Shown: positions 55,230-64,000 of the stretch, in pieces | How positions within the stretch are numbered: the first letter of the stretch is position 1 | Layout: each line of letters starts with the position of its first letter | DNA from: an uncultured Bacteroidota bacterium | GTDB lineage: Bacteria; Bacteroidota; Bacteroidia; Flavobacteriales; Flavobacteriaceae | NCBI GenBank assembly: GCA_902587325.1 | Contig: CACIKV010000004.1 | Span: 1 to 64,000 of the forward strand | Direction: 5' to 3' | DNA: 64,000 nucleotides | Notes under the pieces: model-generated | What the model was told of the DNA's origin: nothing | Seen by the model: the letters and a program-made list of their open reading frames with translations, nothing else | Database searches by the model: none | Position numbers and translations under genes: made by a program

Positions 55230-56206
55230 TAATCGAGTGATTGATTCTCTTGACTGGATATTTTTAAAATTTCATCGAATTCCTCTGGAGACAGGTTACT
55301 GTAGAAATAATTTACTGGATTAACTTTTTTTCCGTCCTTATGAACCTCATAATGGAGATGAACACCTTTTGACCTTCCAGTATTTCCTACAAAACCAATA
55401 ATATCACCTTTTTTAACATTTTGTCCTCTTTTGACATTATAGGAGTTTAGGTGAGCATATAGAGTTAAATAGCCAAAACCATGATCTATTCTTATATGTT
55501 TTCCATATCCAATAGCTCTATTGTCTGCGCGTTTAACAATACCATTACTTGCAGCGTAAACAGGTGTATTTTTGGGTGCAGAAAAATCAATTCCACTATG
55601 CATTTTTCTAGATTTGTCAAATGGATCAGTTCTTATTCCAAATCCTGAAGCGATTCTATTTAAATCATCATTTTTAATAGGCTGAATAGAAGGTATTGCA
55701 GCTAGCATTAGTTGTTTATTTTTTGCAAGACTTTCAATCTCATCCAAAGATTTTGATTGAATAACAATTTGCTTGGTTAGTATATCTATTTTTTTTGTTG
55801 TTTCTATTATTAGATCTGAATTTTCAAATCCCTCTAGGTTAGAATATCTGTTAATACCTCCAAAACCTGCTTTTCTAATGTCAGGATCAATTGGGTTAGC
55901 TTCGAAAAGTACCCTATATATGTTATTGTCTCTTGATTCTAAATCATTCAAGACTGTTTCAAGCTTATTAAGCCTGTTATTTAGTATATCAATTTGAATC
56001 TCATAATTTTTCAATTCTCTTTCTTGAGAAAGTTCTTTTGGGGTATTTAAATAAGGTGTACTTAATAAAATAAATAAAGAAATTACTCCAAAAATAAAAG
56101 TCACAAAAATAAAAGTTGTTACATTAATTAATTTTGTCCTACTAGAAACTTTTATCTCTTTAAAGGAGAGAGAACTTTTATCGTAATAAAATTTTGATTT
56201 ACTCAT
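55229..56206 (-). CDS. M23-family peptidase, membrane anchored
   Basis: A LytM-type zinc metallopeptidase that would cut peptidoglycan cross-bridges in the periplasm. The 325-residue protein has a cytoplasmic N-terminus, a membrane helix (FIFVTFIFGVISLFILLS, about 33-50), a coiled coil (KNYEIQIDILNNRLNKLETV), and a C-terminal M23 domain. Zinc ligands are visible in HSGIDFSAPKNTPVYA and GVHLHYEVHKDGKKVNP. The ring-opening motif SGFGIRTDPFD is also present. Active-site residues are complete, so it is likely catalytic. Confidence 0.92.
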   Translation of the reverse strand: MSKSKFYYDKSSLSFKEIKVSSRTKLINVTTFIFVTFIFGVISLFILLSTPYLNTPKELSQERELKNYEIQIDILNNRLNKLETVLNDLESRDNNIYRVLFEANPIDPDIRKAGFGGINRYSNLEGFENSDLIIETTKKIDILTKQIVIQSKSLDEIESLAKNKQLMLAAIPSIQPIKNDDLNRIASGFGIRTDPFDKSRKMHSGIDFSAPKNTPVYAASNGIVKRADNRAIGYGKHIRIDHGFGYLTLYAHLNSYNVKRGQNVKKGDIIGFVGNTGRSKGVHLHYEVHKDGKKVNPVNYFYSNLSPEEFDEILKISSQENQSLD

Positions 56207-56222
56207 AAAAAACTTTTTTTGA

Positions 56223-56252
56223 TTGAGTAGTCGATATTTATTTTTTACTTTG
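56223..56252 (+). promoter_or_regulatory. alaS promoter (Bacteroidota type)
   Basis: TTG at 56223-56225, a 19-base spacer, and TTACTTTG at 56245-56252 (7 of 8 to TAnnTTTG). The alaS ATG follows 36 bases later. Confidence 0.55.
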
Positions 56253-56288
56253 TAAATATAAAGATTCTATTTAAAGTAAATATTAATA

Positions 56289-58892
56289 ATGGATTCAAAT
56301 AGCATAAGAAAAAAATTTATTGATTTTTTTAAGGATAAAGAACATTTAAATGTACAATCTTCCCCTATAATTTCAAAAAATGATTCTTCATTAATGTTTA
56401 CAAATGCAGGTATGAATCAATTTAAAACTATCTTTTTAGGTGGAAAAAACAATCATGGCCAACGTGTTGTTAATTCTCAAAAATGTTTGAGAGTTTCTGG
56501 GAAACACAATGATTTAGAGGAAGTTGGAATTGATCATTATCATCATACAATGTTTGAAATGTTAGGTAATTGGAGCTTCGGTAATTATTTTAAAAAGGAA
56601 ATCATTAATTGGAGTTGGGAGCTTTTAACCCAAAATTTTAATCTTTCACCTGATGATCTATATGTTACAGTATTTGAAGGAAATCAGGATGATGGATTAG
56701 ATTTAGATTCTGAGGCATTTAATATATGGAACAAAATTGTAGATAAATCAAAAATTATTTTAGGAAATAAAAAAGATAATTTTTGGGAAATGGGAGATAC
56801 TGGTCCATGTGGGCCGTGCTCTGAAATTCATATTGATTTAAGATCTGAAGAAGAAAAAATTAAAATAAATGCTATTGACTTAGTTAATAAAGATCATCCA
56901 CAAATAATTGAACTATGGAACCTAGTGTTTATTCAGTTTAACAGAAAAGCAAATGGAGATTTAGAACCTCTTCCAAACAAGCATATTGATACTGGAATGG
57001 GGTTTGAAAGACTGGTTAGAGTTATTCAGAAAAAAAAATCTAATTATGATACAGATATTTTTTCTCCTCTAATTATTGAGATTGAAAAATTATCAAAATT
57101 TAAATATGGTTCTGATAAAAAAAGGGATATAGCTTTTCGAGTTATTTCAGATCATTTAAGAGCAGTTGCATTTTGTATAGCTGATGGTCAAATACCTGGC
57201 AGCTCTGGTCCTTCATATGTTGTTAGAAGAATTTTAAGAAGAGCTATTAGGTACGGTTATACATTTCTAAACTTTAATGAACCTTTTATCTATTGTTTAG
57301 TAGATGTACTTGCGAACCAATTTCAAGGAATTTATCCAGAATTAATTAAAGAAAGATTAAATATAAAATCTATTATTAATCATGAAGAAAAAACATTTTT
57401 AAAAACTTTATCTCTAGGTATTGATAAGTTAAATACAATAATTAAAAAAAATGACGACAAAATTATTTCAGGTAAGGATGTCTTTGAGCTTTACGATACC
57501 TATGGTTTCCCAATCGATTTAACATCATTAATACTAAGTGAAAACAAATTAAGCTTTAATCTTGAGGATTTTAACCTATATCTCAATCAACAAAAAGAGA
57601 GATCTAAAGTTTCATCATTTTCAAAAAGCACTGACTGGAATATTGTTAATAAAGGTAGTACTTCAAAATTTGTTGGTTATGATAAATTAACTTCTACATC
57701 AATAATAAAAAAGTACAGAACAGTAGAAACAAAAAAAGAAAAATTTAAGGAATTAGTTTTTAATCAGACCCCCTTTTATCCTGAGGGTGGTGGTCAAGTT
57801 GGAGATGTAGGTGAAATTATTTCAAAGTCTGGTGTTTCATTCGATGTAATTAGTACCAAAAAAGAAAATGAAGAAATAATCCATATTGTCAGAGATTTTA
57901 GAATGGAGGAAAGTTTTGAGTATAAACTCTTAGTTAACAAAATTAAAAGAAGAAATTCATCATCTAATCACACTGCTACTCACTTGTTACATCAAGCTTT
58001 AAGAAAAGTCTTGGGGAACCATGTTGAACAGAGAGGGTCTCTCGTAAATGATAAGTATTTAAGATTTGATTTTTCACATTTTAAAAAGATAGAAACATCA
58101 GATTTATTATTAATTCAAAACTTTGTTAATGATAGAATTAATGAGTCTATTAAACTTGAAGAAAATAGGGAAGAAAACTATAAAACTGCGATCAATAATG
58201 GAGTTGTTGCGTTATTTGGAGAAAAATATGGAGACAAAGTTAGATCAATCAAATTTGGCAATTCTTATGAGCTATGCGGAGGAACTCATGTGCAAAACAC
58301 ACTTTCATTAAGAGTTTTTAAAATAATAAGTGAAGGCTCTGTATCCTCTGGTATAAGAAGAATTGAGGCTATTTCTGGACTATCTGCAATTGAAACCCTC
58401 TTAGATAGATCTGAAGAATTAGATAGTATTGGTCAATTAGTTTCATCTAAAACAAATATTTTTGAGAGTGTTATTTCATTGCAAAATGAAAAAAAATCTT
58501 TAGTGAAATCAACTAAAAAATTAGAAAATCAAATTCTTTTAACTAAATCACAAGAAATGGCATTAAAGGTTAAAAAAATAAATAATATTAATTTTTTGGT
58601 TTCTAAAGTTGATTTAAGTTCATCTAATATGAAATCATTATGTTTTTCTTTAGGTAAAAAGCTAAAAGATTTATTTTTAGTATTGGTCTCGGAAAGTAAA
58701 AGTGTTTCAGTAGTTTGTTATATTTCTAATACATTAATTGAAAGAAAAAATCTAAATGCTGAAATAGTTATCAAAAAAATCTGCGAAGAAATTTCCGGAG
58801 CAGGAGGAGGGCAAAAACACTTTGCTACCGCTTCTGGGAAAAAACAAATTTCAGAGCAAAATCTTTATAAACTTTTAAAGGACTTTCTATGA
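56289..58892 (+). CDS. alaS: Alanyl-tRNA synthetase
   Basis: Charges tRNA-Ala in the cytoplasm. The 867-residue protein is full length, with the class II core (FTNAGMNQFKTIFLGG, HHTMFEMLGNWSFGNYF), the editing-domain zinc site HTATHLLHQALRKVLGNHVEQ and CGGTHV, and a C-terminal oligomerisation domain with GAGGGQKHFATASGKK. The start IRKKFIDFFKDKEHL matches the family N-terminus. Its end overlaps the convergent DUF4136 gene by 6 bases. Confidence 0.97.
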   Translation: MDSNSIRKKFIDFFKDKEHLNVQSSPIISKNDSSLMFTNAGMNQFKTIFLGGKNNHGQRVVNSQKCLRVSGKHNDLEEVGIDHYHHTMFEMLGNWSFGNYFKKEIINWSWELLTQNFNLSPDDLYVTVFEGNQDDGLDLDSEAFNIWNKIVDKSKIILGNKKDNFWEMGDTGPCGPCSEIHIDLRSEEEKIKINAIDLVNKDHPQIIELWNLVFIQFNRKANGDLEPLPNKHIDTGMGFERLVRVIQKKKSNYDTDIFSPLIIEIEKLSKFKYGSDKKRDIAFRVISDHLRAVAFCIADGQIPGSSGPSYVVRRILRRAIRYGYTFLNFNEPFIYCLVDVLANQFQGIYPELIKERLNIKSIINHEEKTFLKTLSLGIDKLNTIIKKNDDKIISGKDVFELYDTYGFPIDLTSLILSENKLSFNLEDFNLYLNQQKERSKVSSFSKSTDWNIVNKGSTSKFVGYDKLTSTSIIKKYRTVETKKEKFKELVFNQTPFYPEGGGQVGDVGEIISKSGVSFDVISTKKENEEIIHIVRDFRMEESFEYKLLVNKIKRRNSSSNHTATHLLHQALRKVLGNHVEQRGSLVNDKYLRFDFSHFKKIETSDLLLIQNFVNDRINESIKLEENREENYKTAINNGVVALFGEKYGDKVRSIKFGNSYELCGGTHVQNTLSLRVFKIISEGSVSSGIRRIEAISGLSAIETLLDRSEELDSIGQLVSSKTNIFESVISLQNEKKSLVKSTKKLENQILLTKSQEMALKVKKINNINFLVSKVDLSSSNMKSLCFSLGKKLKDLFLVLVSESKSVSVVCYISNTLIERKNLNAEIVIKKICEEISGAGGGQKHFATASGKKQISEQNLYKLLKDFL

Positions 58893-59402
58893 TTTGTATG
58901 GAAAAGATTCTAATACTTTAATTACAAAGTTTGAGACTAATTGATCTCTGCTATATTTATTTGAGTAAAGAGATCCTGAACCATTACCTTGCCATATTAA
59001 ACTCCCTGTTTTTGCATCAATTATATCTATGTATAATAAACCAATAATTCTAGAACTTGGTCTGTATGTTTGATCATAGGGATAACCATACCAACCAAAA
59101 CCAAATCTGTAATAAGATTGGTTTATGTAAATATCTTCTCTTGACTTGGTAGATATATTTACTATTAGATCAGGAGTTGATGAAAAGTTATATCCTTTAG
59201 ATACCAATGATTCCTCAATGGAGCTCAAAATTCTTTTTTTATCAATATCAGAAATATCTAATTTTTCCACTTCTTGCTTGGAAAAAGCAAATGAGGAATA
59301 ATTGCTAAAATTTATTGTTGAATCGAAATCATAAATTACTTTGACGGAGGAACAAGAATAAAGAAGAACAATAAAAAAAATAAGAATTAATTTTTTTTTC
59401 AC
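58887..59402 (-). CDS. DUF4136-type lipoprotein
   Basis: A 171-residue lipoprotein (lipobox LLYSCSSVKV, Cys 17). The sequence SSVKVIYDFDSTINFSNYSS followed by FAFSKQE, and the Tyr/Gly-rich segment YYRFGFGWYGYPYDQTYRPS before LLYIDIIDAKTGSLIWQGNG, are typical of DUF4136. Function unknown; these proteins are commonly predicted envelope lipoproteins. It is divergent from the LysM glucosaminidase (68 bases). Confidence 0.85.
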   Translation of the reverse strand: MKKKLILIFFIVLLYSCSSVKVIYDFDSTINFSNYSSFAFSKQEVEKLDISDIDKKRILSSIEESLVSKGYNFSSTPDLIVNISTKSREDIYINQSYYRFGFGWYGYPYDQTYRPSSRIIGLLYIDIIDAKTGSLIWQGNGSGSLYSNKYSRDQLVSNFVIKVLESFPYKS

Positions 59403-59470
59403 TTTAAAAATATATCAATAATTATGCCTAAAAACTAAATAATTATTAAGTTATTAATACATTTATATAT

Positions 59471-60265
59471 GTGTACAGACTTACATTTCTAAAACATATA
59501 TCAGTACTCTTATTCTTTATTCTTTTATTTTCTGGATGTAATCTAACTAGACTTAATATAAAAAGATCATTGGTTAAAGATAATTTTAACAAAGAAGATC
59601 AGCTTAAAAGATTTCTAAATAATATGAGTTCTGATGAAAGAAAAAGATGGTATATCAAAACTTATTCTGATTTTGCAATCTTACAAATGAAAAAATATAA
59701 GATTCCTGCAAGTATTATTCTTTCTCAAGGACTTCTTGAGTCAGGTGCAGGTGCAAGTACTTTAGCATTGAAATCAAATAATCATTTTGGTATTAAATGC
59801 CACCAAGAATGGAGAGGAAAAAAGGTTTACCATGATGATGATGAAAAGGGAGAGTGTTTTCGAAAGTATAAAAATCCAATAGAAAGTTATAAAGATCATT
59901 CTGAGTTTTTGACCACGAGGGGACGTTACTCCTTTCTTTTTCGATATTCAATTAAAGATTATTTAAAATGGGCCAAAGGCCTTAGTAAAGCTGGTTATGC
60001 AACAGATCCTAAGTATCCTGAGAAATTAATTACTTTGATTGAAGAGTATAAACTATGGAAGTATGATGGTTCAAAAAAATCTTTAAAAAAAGAATACAGA
60101 AAAAGTACAAAAGAAAAAAAAAATAGTTCAAAAATTTACTTCGTAAAAAAAGGGGATACTCTTTATTCAATTTCTAAGAAATATAATTTATCAATTGAAA
60201 AATTGAAAGAAAAAAATAATTTAAATTCAAATACTTTATCGATTGGTCAAAAATTAAAAATATAA
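59471..60265 (+). CDS. Glucosaminidase-domain lipoprotein with C-terminal LysM
   Basis: A peptidoglycan hydrolase of the lysozyme-like (GH73) type, 264 residues. The GTG start at 59471 gives a lipoprotein signal (LLFSGCNLTR). The catalytic domain (about 55-200) has ASIILSQGLLESGAGASTLA, with the catalytic Glu, and NNHFGIKCHQEWRGKKVYHD. After a Lys/Ser-rich linker a single LysM domain (KKGDTLYSISKKYNLSIEKL) binds glycan strands. The ATG at 59469 is in another frame and hits a stop at once. Confidence 0.9.
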   Translation: MYRLTFLKHISVLLFFILLFSGCNLTRLNIKRSLVKDNFNKEDQLKRFLNNMSSDERKRWYIKTYSDFAILQMKKYKIPASIILSQGLLESGAGASTLALKSNNHFGIKCHQEWRGKKVYHDDDEKGECFRKYKNPIESYKDHSEFLTTRGRYSFLFRYSIKDYLKWAKGLSKAGYATDPKYPEKLITLIEEYKLWKYDGSKKSLKKEYRKSTKEKKNSSKIYFVKKGDTLYSISKKYNLSIEKLKEKNNLNSNTLSIGQKLKI

Positions 60266-60298
60266 TTGCCTTGGTTTTTAGTCTTGAAATAAAATTAA

Positions 60299-61993
60299 TT
60301 ATAATAATTCTACAAAAAGTTCATTATCATTTTTTACAACTTTAGCGAGTTTATTTTTTGTTAGAGCTTTCAGAGTTTTATCCCATTTTTTATTTGATAA
60401 TTCTAATCTTGTTTTTAGGACACTTAATTCAATTGAACCTTCTTTTTCAACTATAGAAAACACAGACTTTTCTTCCTCGCTCAATTCTAAACCGGTAATT
60501 TTTAATGGTTTCATTTGAGGAAAAAATATTACTTCTTGAATAGATTTTTTATTTGTTAAAAGCATTACAAGTCTGTCTATTCCAAAACCAATCCCAGAAG
60601 AAGGAGGCATACCGTATTCAAGAGATTTTATGAAATCATAATCAATAAACATTGCTTCTTTATCCCCTTTTTCAGAAAGTTTTAACTGATCTTCAAATCT
60701 TTCTAATTGATCTATTGGATCATTTAGTTCTGAATATGCATTAGCTATTTCACTACCATTTATTAGTAATTCGAAACGTTCAGTTAATTCTGGATTTTTT
60801 CTGTGCTCTTTAGTTAGTGGACTCATCTCTTTAGGATAGTCAATTATGAATGTTGGTTGGATATATTTTGATTCACATTTTTCACCAAAAATTTCATCAA
60901 TCAATTTTCCTTTTCCCATAGTTTCATCAACATCAATTCCAAGTTTTTTTGCAATATTAAAAGTTTCATATTCTGACATATTTTTTAAATCATATCCAGT
61001 ATTTTCTTTAATAGAATCTAGAATACTTATTTTTTTGTAAGGACCTTTAAAATTGATTACATGATCTCCAAAATCTAATTCATATCTTCCATTAACATCC
61101 ATAGCAACTTTTTCTAATAGTTTTTCAGTTGTTTTCATCATCCAATTGTAATCTTTGTAAGCAACATAAAATTCTAAATTAGTGAACTCAGGATTATGGG
61201 TTCTATCCATGCCTTCATTTCTAAAATCTTTTGCAAACTCAAAAACTCCATCATATCCTCCAACAATAAGTCTCTTGAGATAAAGTTCATTAGCTATCCT
61301 TAGATAAAGAGGGATATTTAGCGCATTGTGATGAGTAATAAATGGTCTGGCAGCTGCACCACCAGGGATAGGTTGTAAAATTGGAGTTTCTACCTCCAAA
61401 TAGTTAAGATTAGTTAAAAAATTTCTGATTGATGAAACTATTTTACTTCTTTTTATAAAAGTTTCTTTAATATCATGGTTAACAATCAAGTCTAAATACC
61501 TCATTCTATACCTTTGCTCAGGATCATTAAATTCATCATAGGTTTTCCCTTGACTATCTGTTTTTGGAAGAGGAAGTGGTCTTAATGATTTAGATAAGAG
61601 TTTAAAATCTTTTACCAAAATAGTCTTTTCACCAACTTGAGTTCTGAAAAGTTCGCCTGTTATTCCAATAATATCTCCGATGTCAAGTAGTTTTTTATAT
61701 AAATCATTATACTTTGTTTTATCATCATCTGGGCATATTTCATCACGATTAAAGTAAACCTGAATTTTTCCAGAGCTATCCATTAGTTCTGCAAAGCTTG
61801 CTTTACCTTGAATTCTTCTTGACATTAAGCGTCCAGCAACTACAACTTTACTATTCTCAATAAAATTTTTATTAATATCATCAGCAGTGTGCGATATATT
61901 AAATAATTCTGCAGGGTAAGGATTGATACCAAGCTCCCTAATTTTCGCAAGCTTTTCACGTCTAATTATTTGCTGTTCAGAGAGGTTTGACAT
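60299..61993 (-). CDS. lysS: Lysyl-tRNA synthetase (class II) with C-terminal extension
   Basis: Charges tRNA-Lys. The 564-residue protein has the OB-fold anticodon-binding domain (VVAGRLMSRRIQGKASFAEL), class II motif 2 (FRNEGMDRTHNPEFTNLEFY) and motif 3 (GIGFGIDRLVMLLTN). Compared with E. coli LysS (about 505 residues) it has a C-terminal tail of about 65 residues (SVLKTRLELSNKKWDKTLKA) that looks like a small winged-helix domain. I believe this tail is common in Flavobacteriia. Confidence 0.96.
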   Translation of the reverse strand: MSNLSEQQIIRREKLAKIRELGINPYPAELFNISHTADDINKNFIENSKVVVAGRLMSRRIQGKASFAELMDSSGKIQVYFNRDEICPDDDKTKYNDLYKKLLDIGDIIGITGELFRTQVGEKTILVKDFKLLSKSLRPLPLPKTDSQGKTYDEFNDPEQRYRMRYLDLIVNHDIKETFIKRSKIVSSIRNFLTNLNYLEVETPILQPIPGGAAARPFITHHNALNIPLYLRIANELYLKRLIVGGYDGVFEFAKDFRNEGMDRTHNPEFTNLEFYVAYKDYNWMMKTTEKLLEKVAMDVNGRYELDFGDHVINFKGPYKKISILDSIKENTGYDLKNMSEYETFNIAKKLGIDVDETMGKGKLIDEIFGEKCESKYIQPTFIIDYPKEMSPLTKEHRKNPELTERFELLINGSEIANAYSELNDPIDQLERFEDQLKLSEKGDKEAMFIDYDFIKSLEYGMPPSSGIGFGIDRLVMLLTNKKSIQEVIFFPQMKPLKITGLELSEEEKSVFSIVEKEGSIELSVLKTRLELSNKKWDKTLKALTKNKLAKVVKNDNELFVELL

Positions 61994-62066
61994 TTTTTTT
62001 CAAATATAATGATATAACATCAACAATACCCATATGTTTTTTAATTTTATAATTTAAAATTATAAT

Positions 62067-62771
62067 TTGAGTAGAAATAAAAATATAATAGTTAAGGATT
62101 TAGGTAAAATAAATTTTGAAGATTGTTTTGATATTCAAAAAGAACTTCAAAATGAAATAATTCAAATAAAATTAAATAATAGAAAAAAAAACTCAAGTAA
62201 AAAAACCCCAAATTATCTTTTAGTCGTTGAACATGATCATGTATATACATTAGGTAGAAGTGGAAATAAAAATAATTTACTTTATTCAAATGAGTTATTA
62301 AACAAAAATAAAATTTCATATTTTCAGACTAATAGAGGAGGTGATATTACTTATCATGGCCCCGGACAAATAGTTTTATACCCAATTCTAGATTTAGAAA
62401 ACTTTTTTACAGACATTCATAAATATTTGAGATTAATGGAGAGTTCTGTTATAAATACTTTGAAATATATAAATATATTGTCATCTAGAAATCCCAATAA
62501 GACTGGAGTTTGGTTAGATGTAGGAAATAAAAATGAAAGAAAAATATGCGCCATGGGTGTAAAAGTAAGTAGATGGGTAACTATGCATGGTTTAGCATTA
62601 AATGCAAGCAACGATTTGTCATATTATGAAGGAATAATCCCATGTGGATTAAAAAACAGTAAAGTGACATCAATCAAAAAAGAAATAGGTGATTTAATTT
62701 ATTCTTATGACTTAAAAAAAATACTAGTTGAAAAATTTAGTGAATGTTTTAGTGCTAAGCTAATTAAATGA
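62067..62771 (+). CDS. lipB: Octanoyltransferase LipB
   Basis: Transfers octanoyl groups from acyl carrier protein to lipoyl domains, the first step of lipoate synthesis. The 234-residue protein shows RGGDITYHGPGQIVLYPILD, the catalytic lysine block KICAMGVKVSRWVTMHGLAL and the catalytic Cys in GIIPCGLKNSKVTSI. The start is a TTG at 62067; no in-frame ATG precedes the conserved region. It is divergent from lysS (73 bases) and its end overlaps the next, convergent gene by 12 bases. Confidence 0.95.
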   Translation: MSRNKNIIVKDLGKINFEDCFDIQKELQNEIIQIKLNNRKKNSSKKTPNYLLVVEHDHVYTLGRSGNKNNLLYSNELLNKNKISYFQTNRGGDITYHGPGQIVLYPILDLENFFTDIHKYLRLMESSVINTLKYINILSSRNPNKTGVWLDVGNKNERKICAMGVKVSRWVTMHGLALNASNDLSYYEGIIPCGLKNSKVTSIKKEIGDLIYSYDLKKILVEKFSECFSAKLIK

Positions 62772-64000
62772 GTACAACTGAATTTCATTTTTATCACCTA
62801 AAAATAAAGCATTAATAGTGTTGTTAGTGTAATTTAAATCTAAGTCACTTGATGAAAAAAACGGAAACCCTGGTATAATATTATAGTTCTTGAAAAGGTA
62901 AATTTTATTAGAATCTTTATCAAAAATTGAATAATATAAGTCATTTGAAAAATTTTGGATTTTTAAATCTTGATACGAACCAAATGGAAGTCTATAATCT
63001 TTTCCGTTTACTATAAGTTTATTTGTACCAAAAGTAATTTTATACTTATTATTTGCAAATAAAATTTTTTCATTATCAACTAGTTTTTGTTTATAAATTT
63101 TACCATTGATATCTATTCTTAATATGTTATTATTGTTGTCAAAGGCTATCATTCCGTTATCATGCTTAAAAAGATTTGTATTAAAAGATAAATCTTTAGG
63201 TAGTTTAATTCTAATATTTCCTCTTCTATCTAAAATTGATATTTTATCTTCATTATTTTTTAAAATTAGATAATCTCTGTTCAAAATTCTTAAGTGTTTT
63301 AACGGTTCTTTAAGACCATTATTAAGCTTAATTTTTTTAAAACCCTTTACTATCTCAAAACTTGAATTGTACATTTTTAAATTACTTGCATCCTGAATTA
63401 CATATCTGTAATTTTTATTTTTGTCGTAATCAAAAACAGAGAGATTTTTAAAATAATTTTTAGATTTTACATCAATTTTTTTTACAATATCTCCGTTAAT
63501 ATCCAATAAAATCAATTCTTTACTTGTAGAAAATAAAAACTGTAGCTTATTATTTTTATATGTATCTACTTGAAAAATATCACTATTAATCGAGCCATTT
63601 AATTTTTTTGACCATGTAATTTTTCCGTCAAATTCCATTAATATTAATTTATTGTCAGAATCTTGGAAAATAATATTTTTTTCTTTCGTTTTGTGATTAT
63701 GAATTATTTTTGGTTTAATTATTATCTCATTAGGAAATGATTTTGACAGAATTAATTTTGTTTTGTTTTTACCTTCTTGAATTCTAGTTTTTGAATTATA
63801 CAAAGAAGAATATATAATTGAATCTTTGATTTGATTTGATTTTATCCAAACTGAAAGTTCATTTTCATTATTTGTTAATTTAACTAATTCTAGTGATGAA
63901 TTTTTTGATGGTATGTTTTTTAAATAATCATTTAAATCAGCATTTAATAAGAATGTTGATTTATTATAGTAGCTTAATATTAATCTTTCAATTGATTCAA
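62760..64000 (-). CDS. Unknown protein, beta-propeller-like, N-terminus beyond window
   Basis: The ORF track begins this gene at a TTG (63803), but the frame stays open upstream to the window edge (SIIYSSLYNSKTRIQEG reads across the proposed start), so the gene is cut by the right edge and about 413 codons are visible. I do not recognise the family. Repeats of the type FDGKITWSKKLNGSINSDIF, LLDINGDIVKKIDVKSKNYF and ILDRRGNIRIKLPK suggest a PQQ/WD-like propeller in the C-terminal part. No catalytic motif is seen. Confidence 0.7.
   Translation of the reverse strand, partial: ESIERLILSYYNKSTFLLNADLNDYLKNIPSKNSSLELVKLTNNENELSVWIKSNQIKDSIIYSSLYNSKTRIQEGKNKTKLILSKSFPNEIIIKPKIIHNHKTKEKNIIFQDSDNKLILMEFDGKITWSKKLNGSINSDIFQVDTYKNNKLQFLFSTSKELILLDINGDIVKKIDVKSKNYFKNLSVFDYDKNKNYRYVIQDASNLKMYNSSFEIVKGFKKIKLNNGLKEPLKHLRILNRDYLILKNNEDKISILDRRGNIRIKLPKDLSFNTNLFKHDNGMIAFDNNNNILRIDINGKIYKQKLVDNEKILFANNKYKITFGTNKLIVNGKDYRLPFGSYQDLKIQNFSNDLYYSIFDKDSNKIYLFKNYNIIPGFPFFSSSDLDLNYTNNTINALFLGDKNEIQLYSFN

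Overview
The window comes from a marine-type member of the Bacteroidota, most likely a Flavobacteriia species with a compact, AT-rich genome. The evidence is a complete gldKLMN type IX secretion/gliding cluster, a SusC/SusD pair, several genes preceded by the Bacteroidota -7 promoter element TAnnTTTG, many lipoprotein signals, tight gene packing, and flavobacterial gene order (miaB - sigma54 activator - lptE - TPR protein - secG - groES - groEL; topA - arginase-like - gldKLMN; era - der). No phage, insertion sequence or CRISPR array was seen.

Layout. 1-5515 (minus): groEL (cut by the left edge), groES, secG, a TPR protein, lptE, a sigma54 activator and miaB. 5688-14516 (plus): topA, an arginase-fold protein that has lost its metal site, gldKLMN, and an NTF2-like lipoprotein. 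A bidirectional terminator separates this from aconitase (minus). 16989-33385 is the first half of a large polysaccharide utilisation locus (PUL): six sulfatases in mixed orientation, an SGLT-type Na+/solute symporter, and SusC/SusD. 33439-34785 holds an aquaporin and an unknown secreted protein. 34829-52368 is the second half: an operon with two secreted parallel beta-helix proteins, an aldehyde dehydrogenase, a RhaT-like permease, a ketodeoxy-sugar kinase and a KDPG-type aldolase; a divergent seventh sulfatase and an AraC regulator; and, on the minus strand, an enolase-superfamily sugar-acid enzyme, a GH2 glycosidase, the C-terminal remnant of a FucP-like permease and a GH78-like glycosidase. 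52484-64000 returns to housekeeping: initiator tRNA, era, der, a MerR regulator, an M23 peptidase, alaS, a DUF4136 lipoprotein, a LysM glucosaminidase, lysS, lipB and an unknown protein cut by the right edge.

How the locus may work (inference). SusC/D would import oligosaccharides of a sulfated polysaccharide. Lipoprotein sulfatases and the beta-helix, GH2 and GH78-like proteins would desulfate and trim them. Inner-membrane permeases would take up the monomers. A cytoplasmic route of aldehyde dehydrogenase, enolase-family enzyme, kinase and aldolase would yield pyruvate and a triose phosphate. This enzyme set matches the outline of the Zobellia 3,6-anhydro-D-galactose (Dau) pathway, or a De Ley-Doudoroff-like sugar-acid route, better than a classical rhamnose or fucose route. 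However, no known carrageenase, agarase or anhydrogalactosidase family was recognised here, so the substrate is open.

The most notable items are the oxidative sugar-acid module tied to seven lipoprotein sulfatases and two unassigned beta-helix proteins; a recombination scar that left a truncated fucose-permease gene beside a GH78-like gene; a recurring TGTTTG-CAAACA palindrome in PUL intergenic DNA; and a sulfatase with a non-canonical CSVAR active-site motif and a helical-repeat tail.
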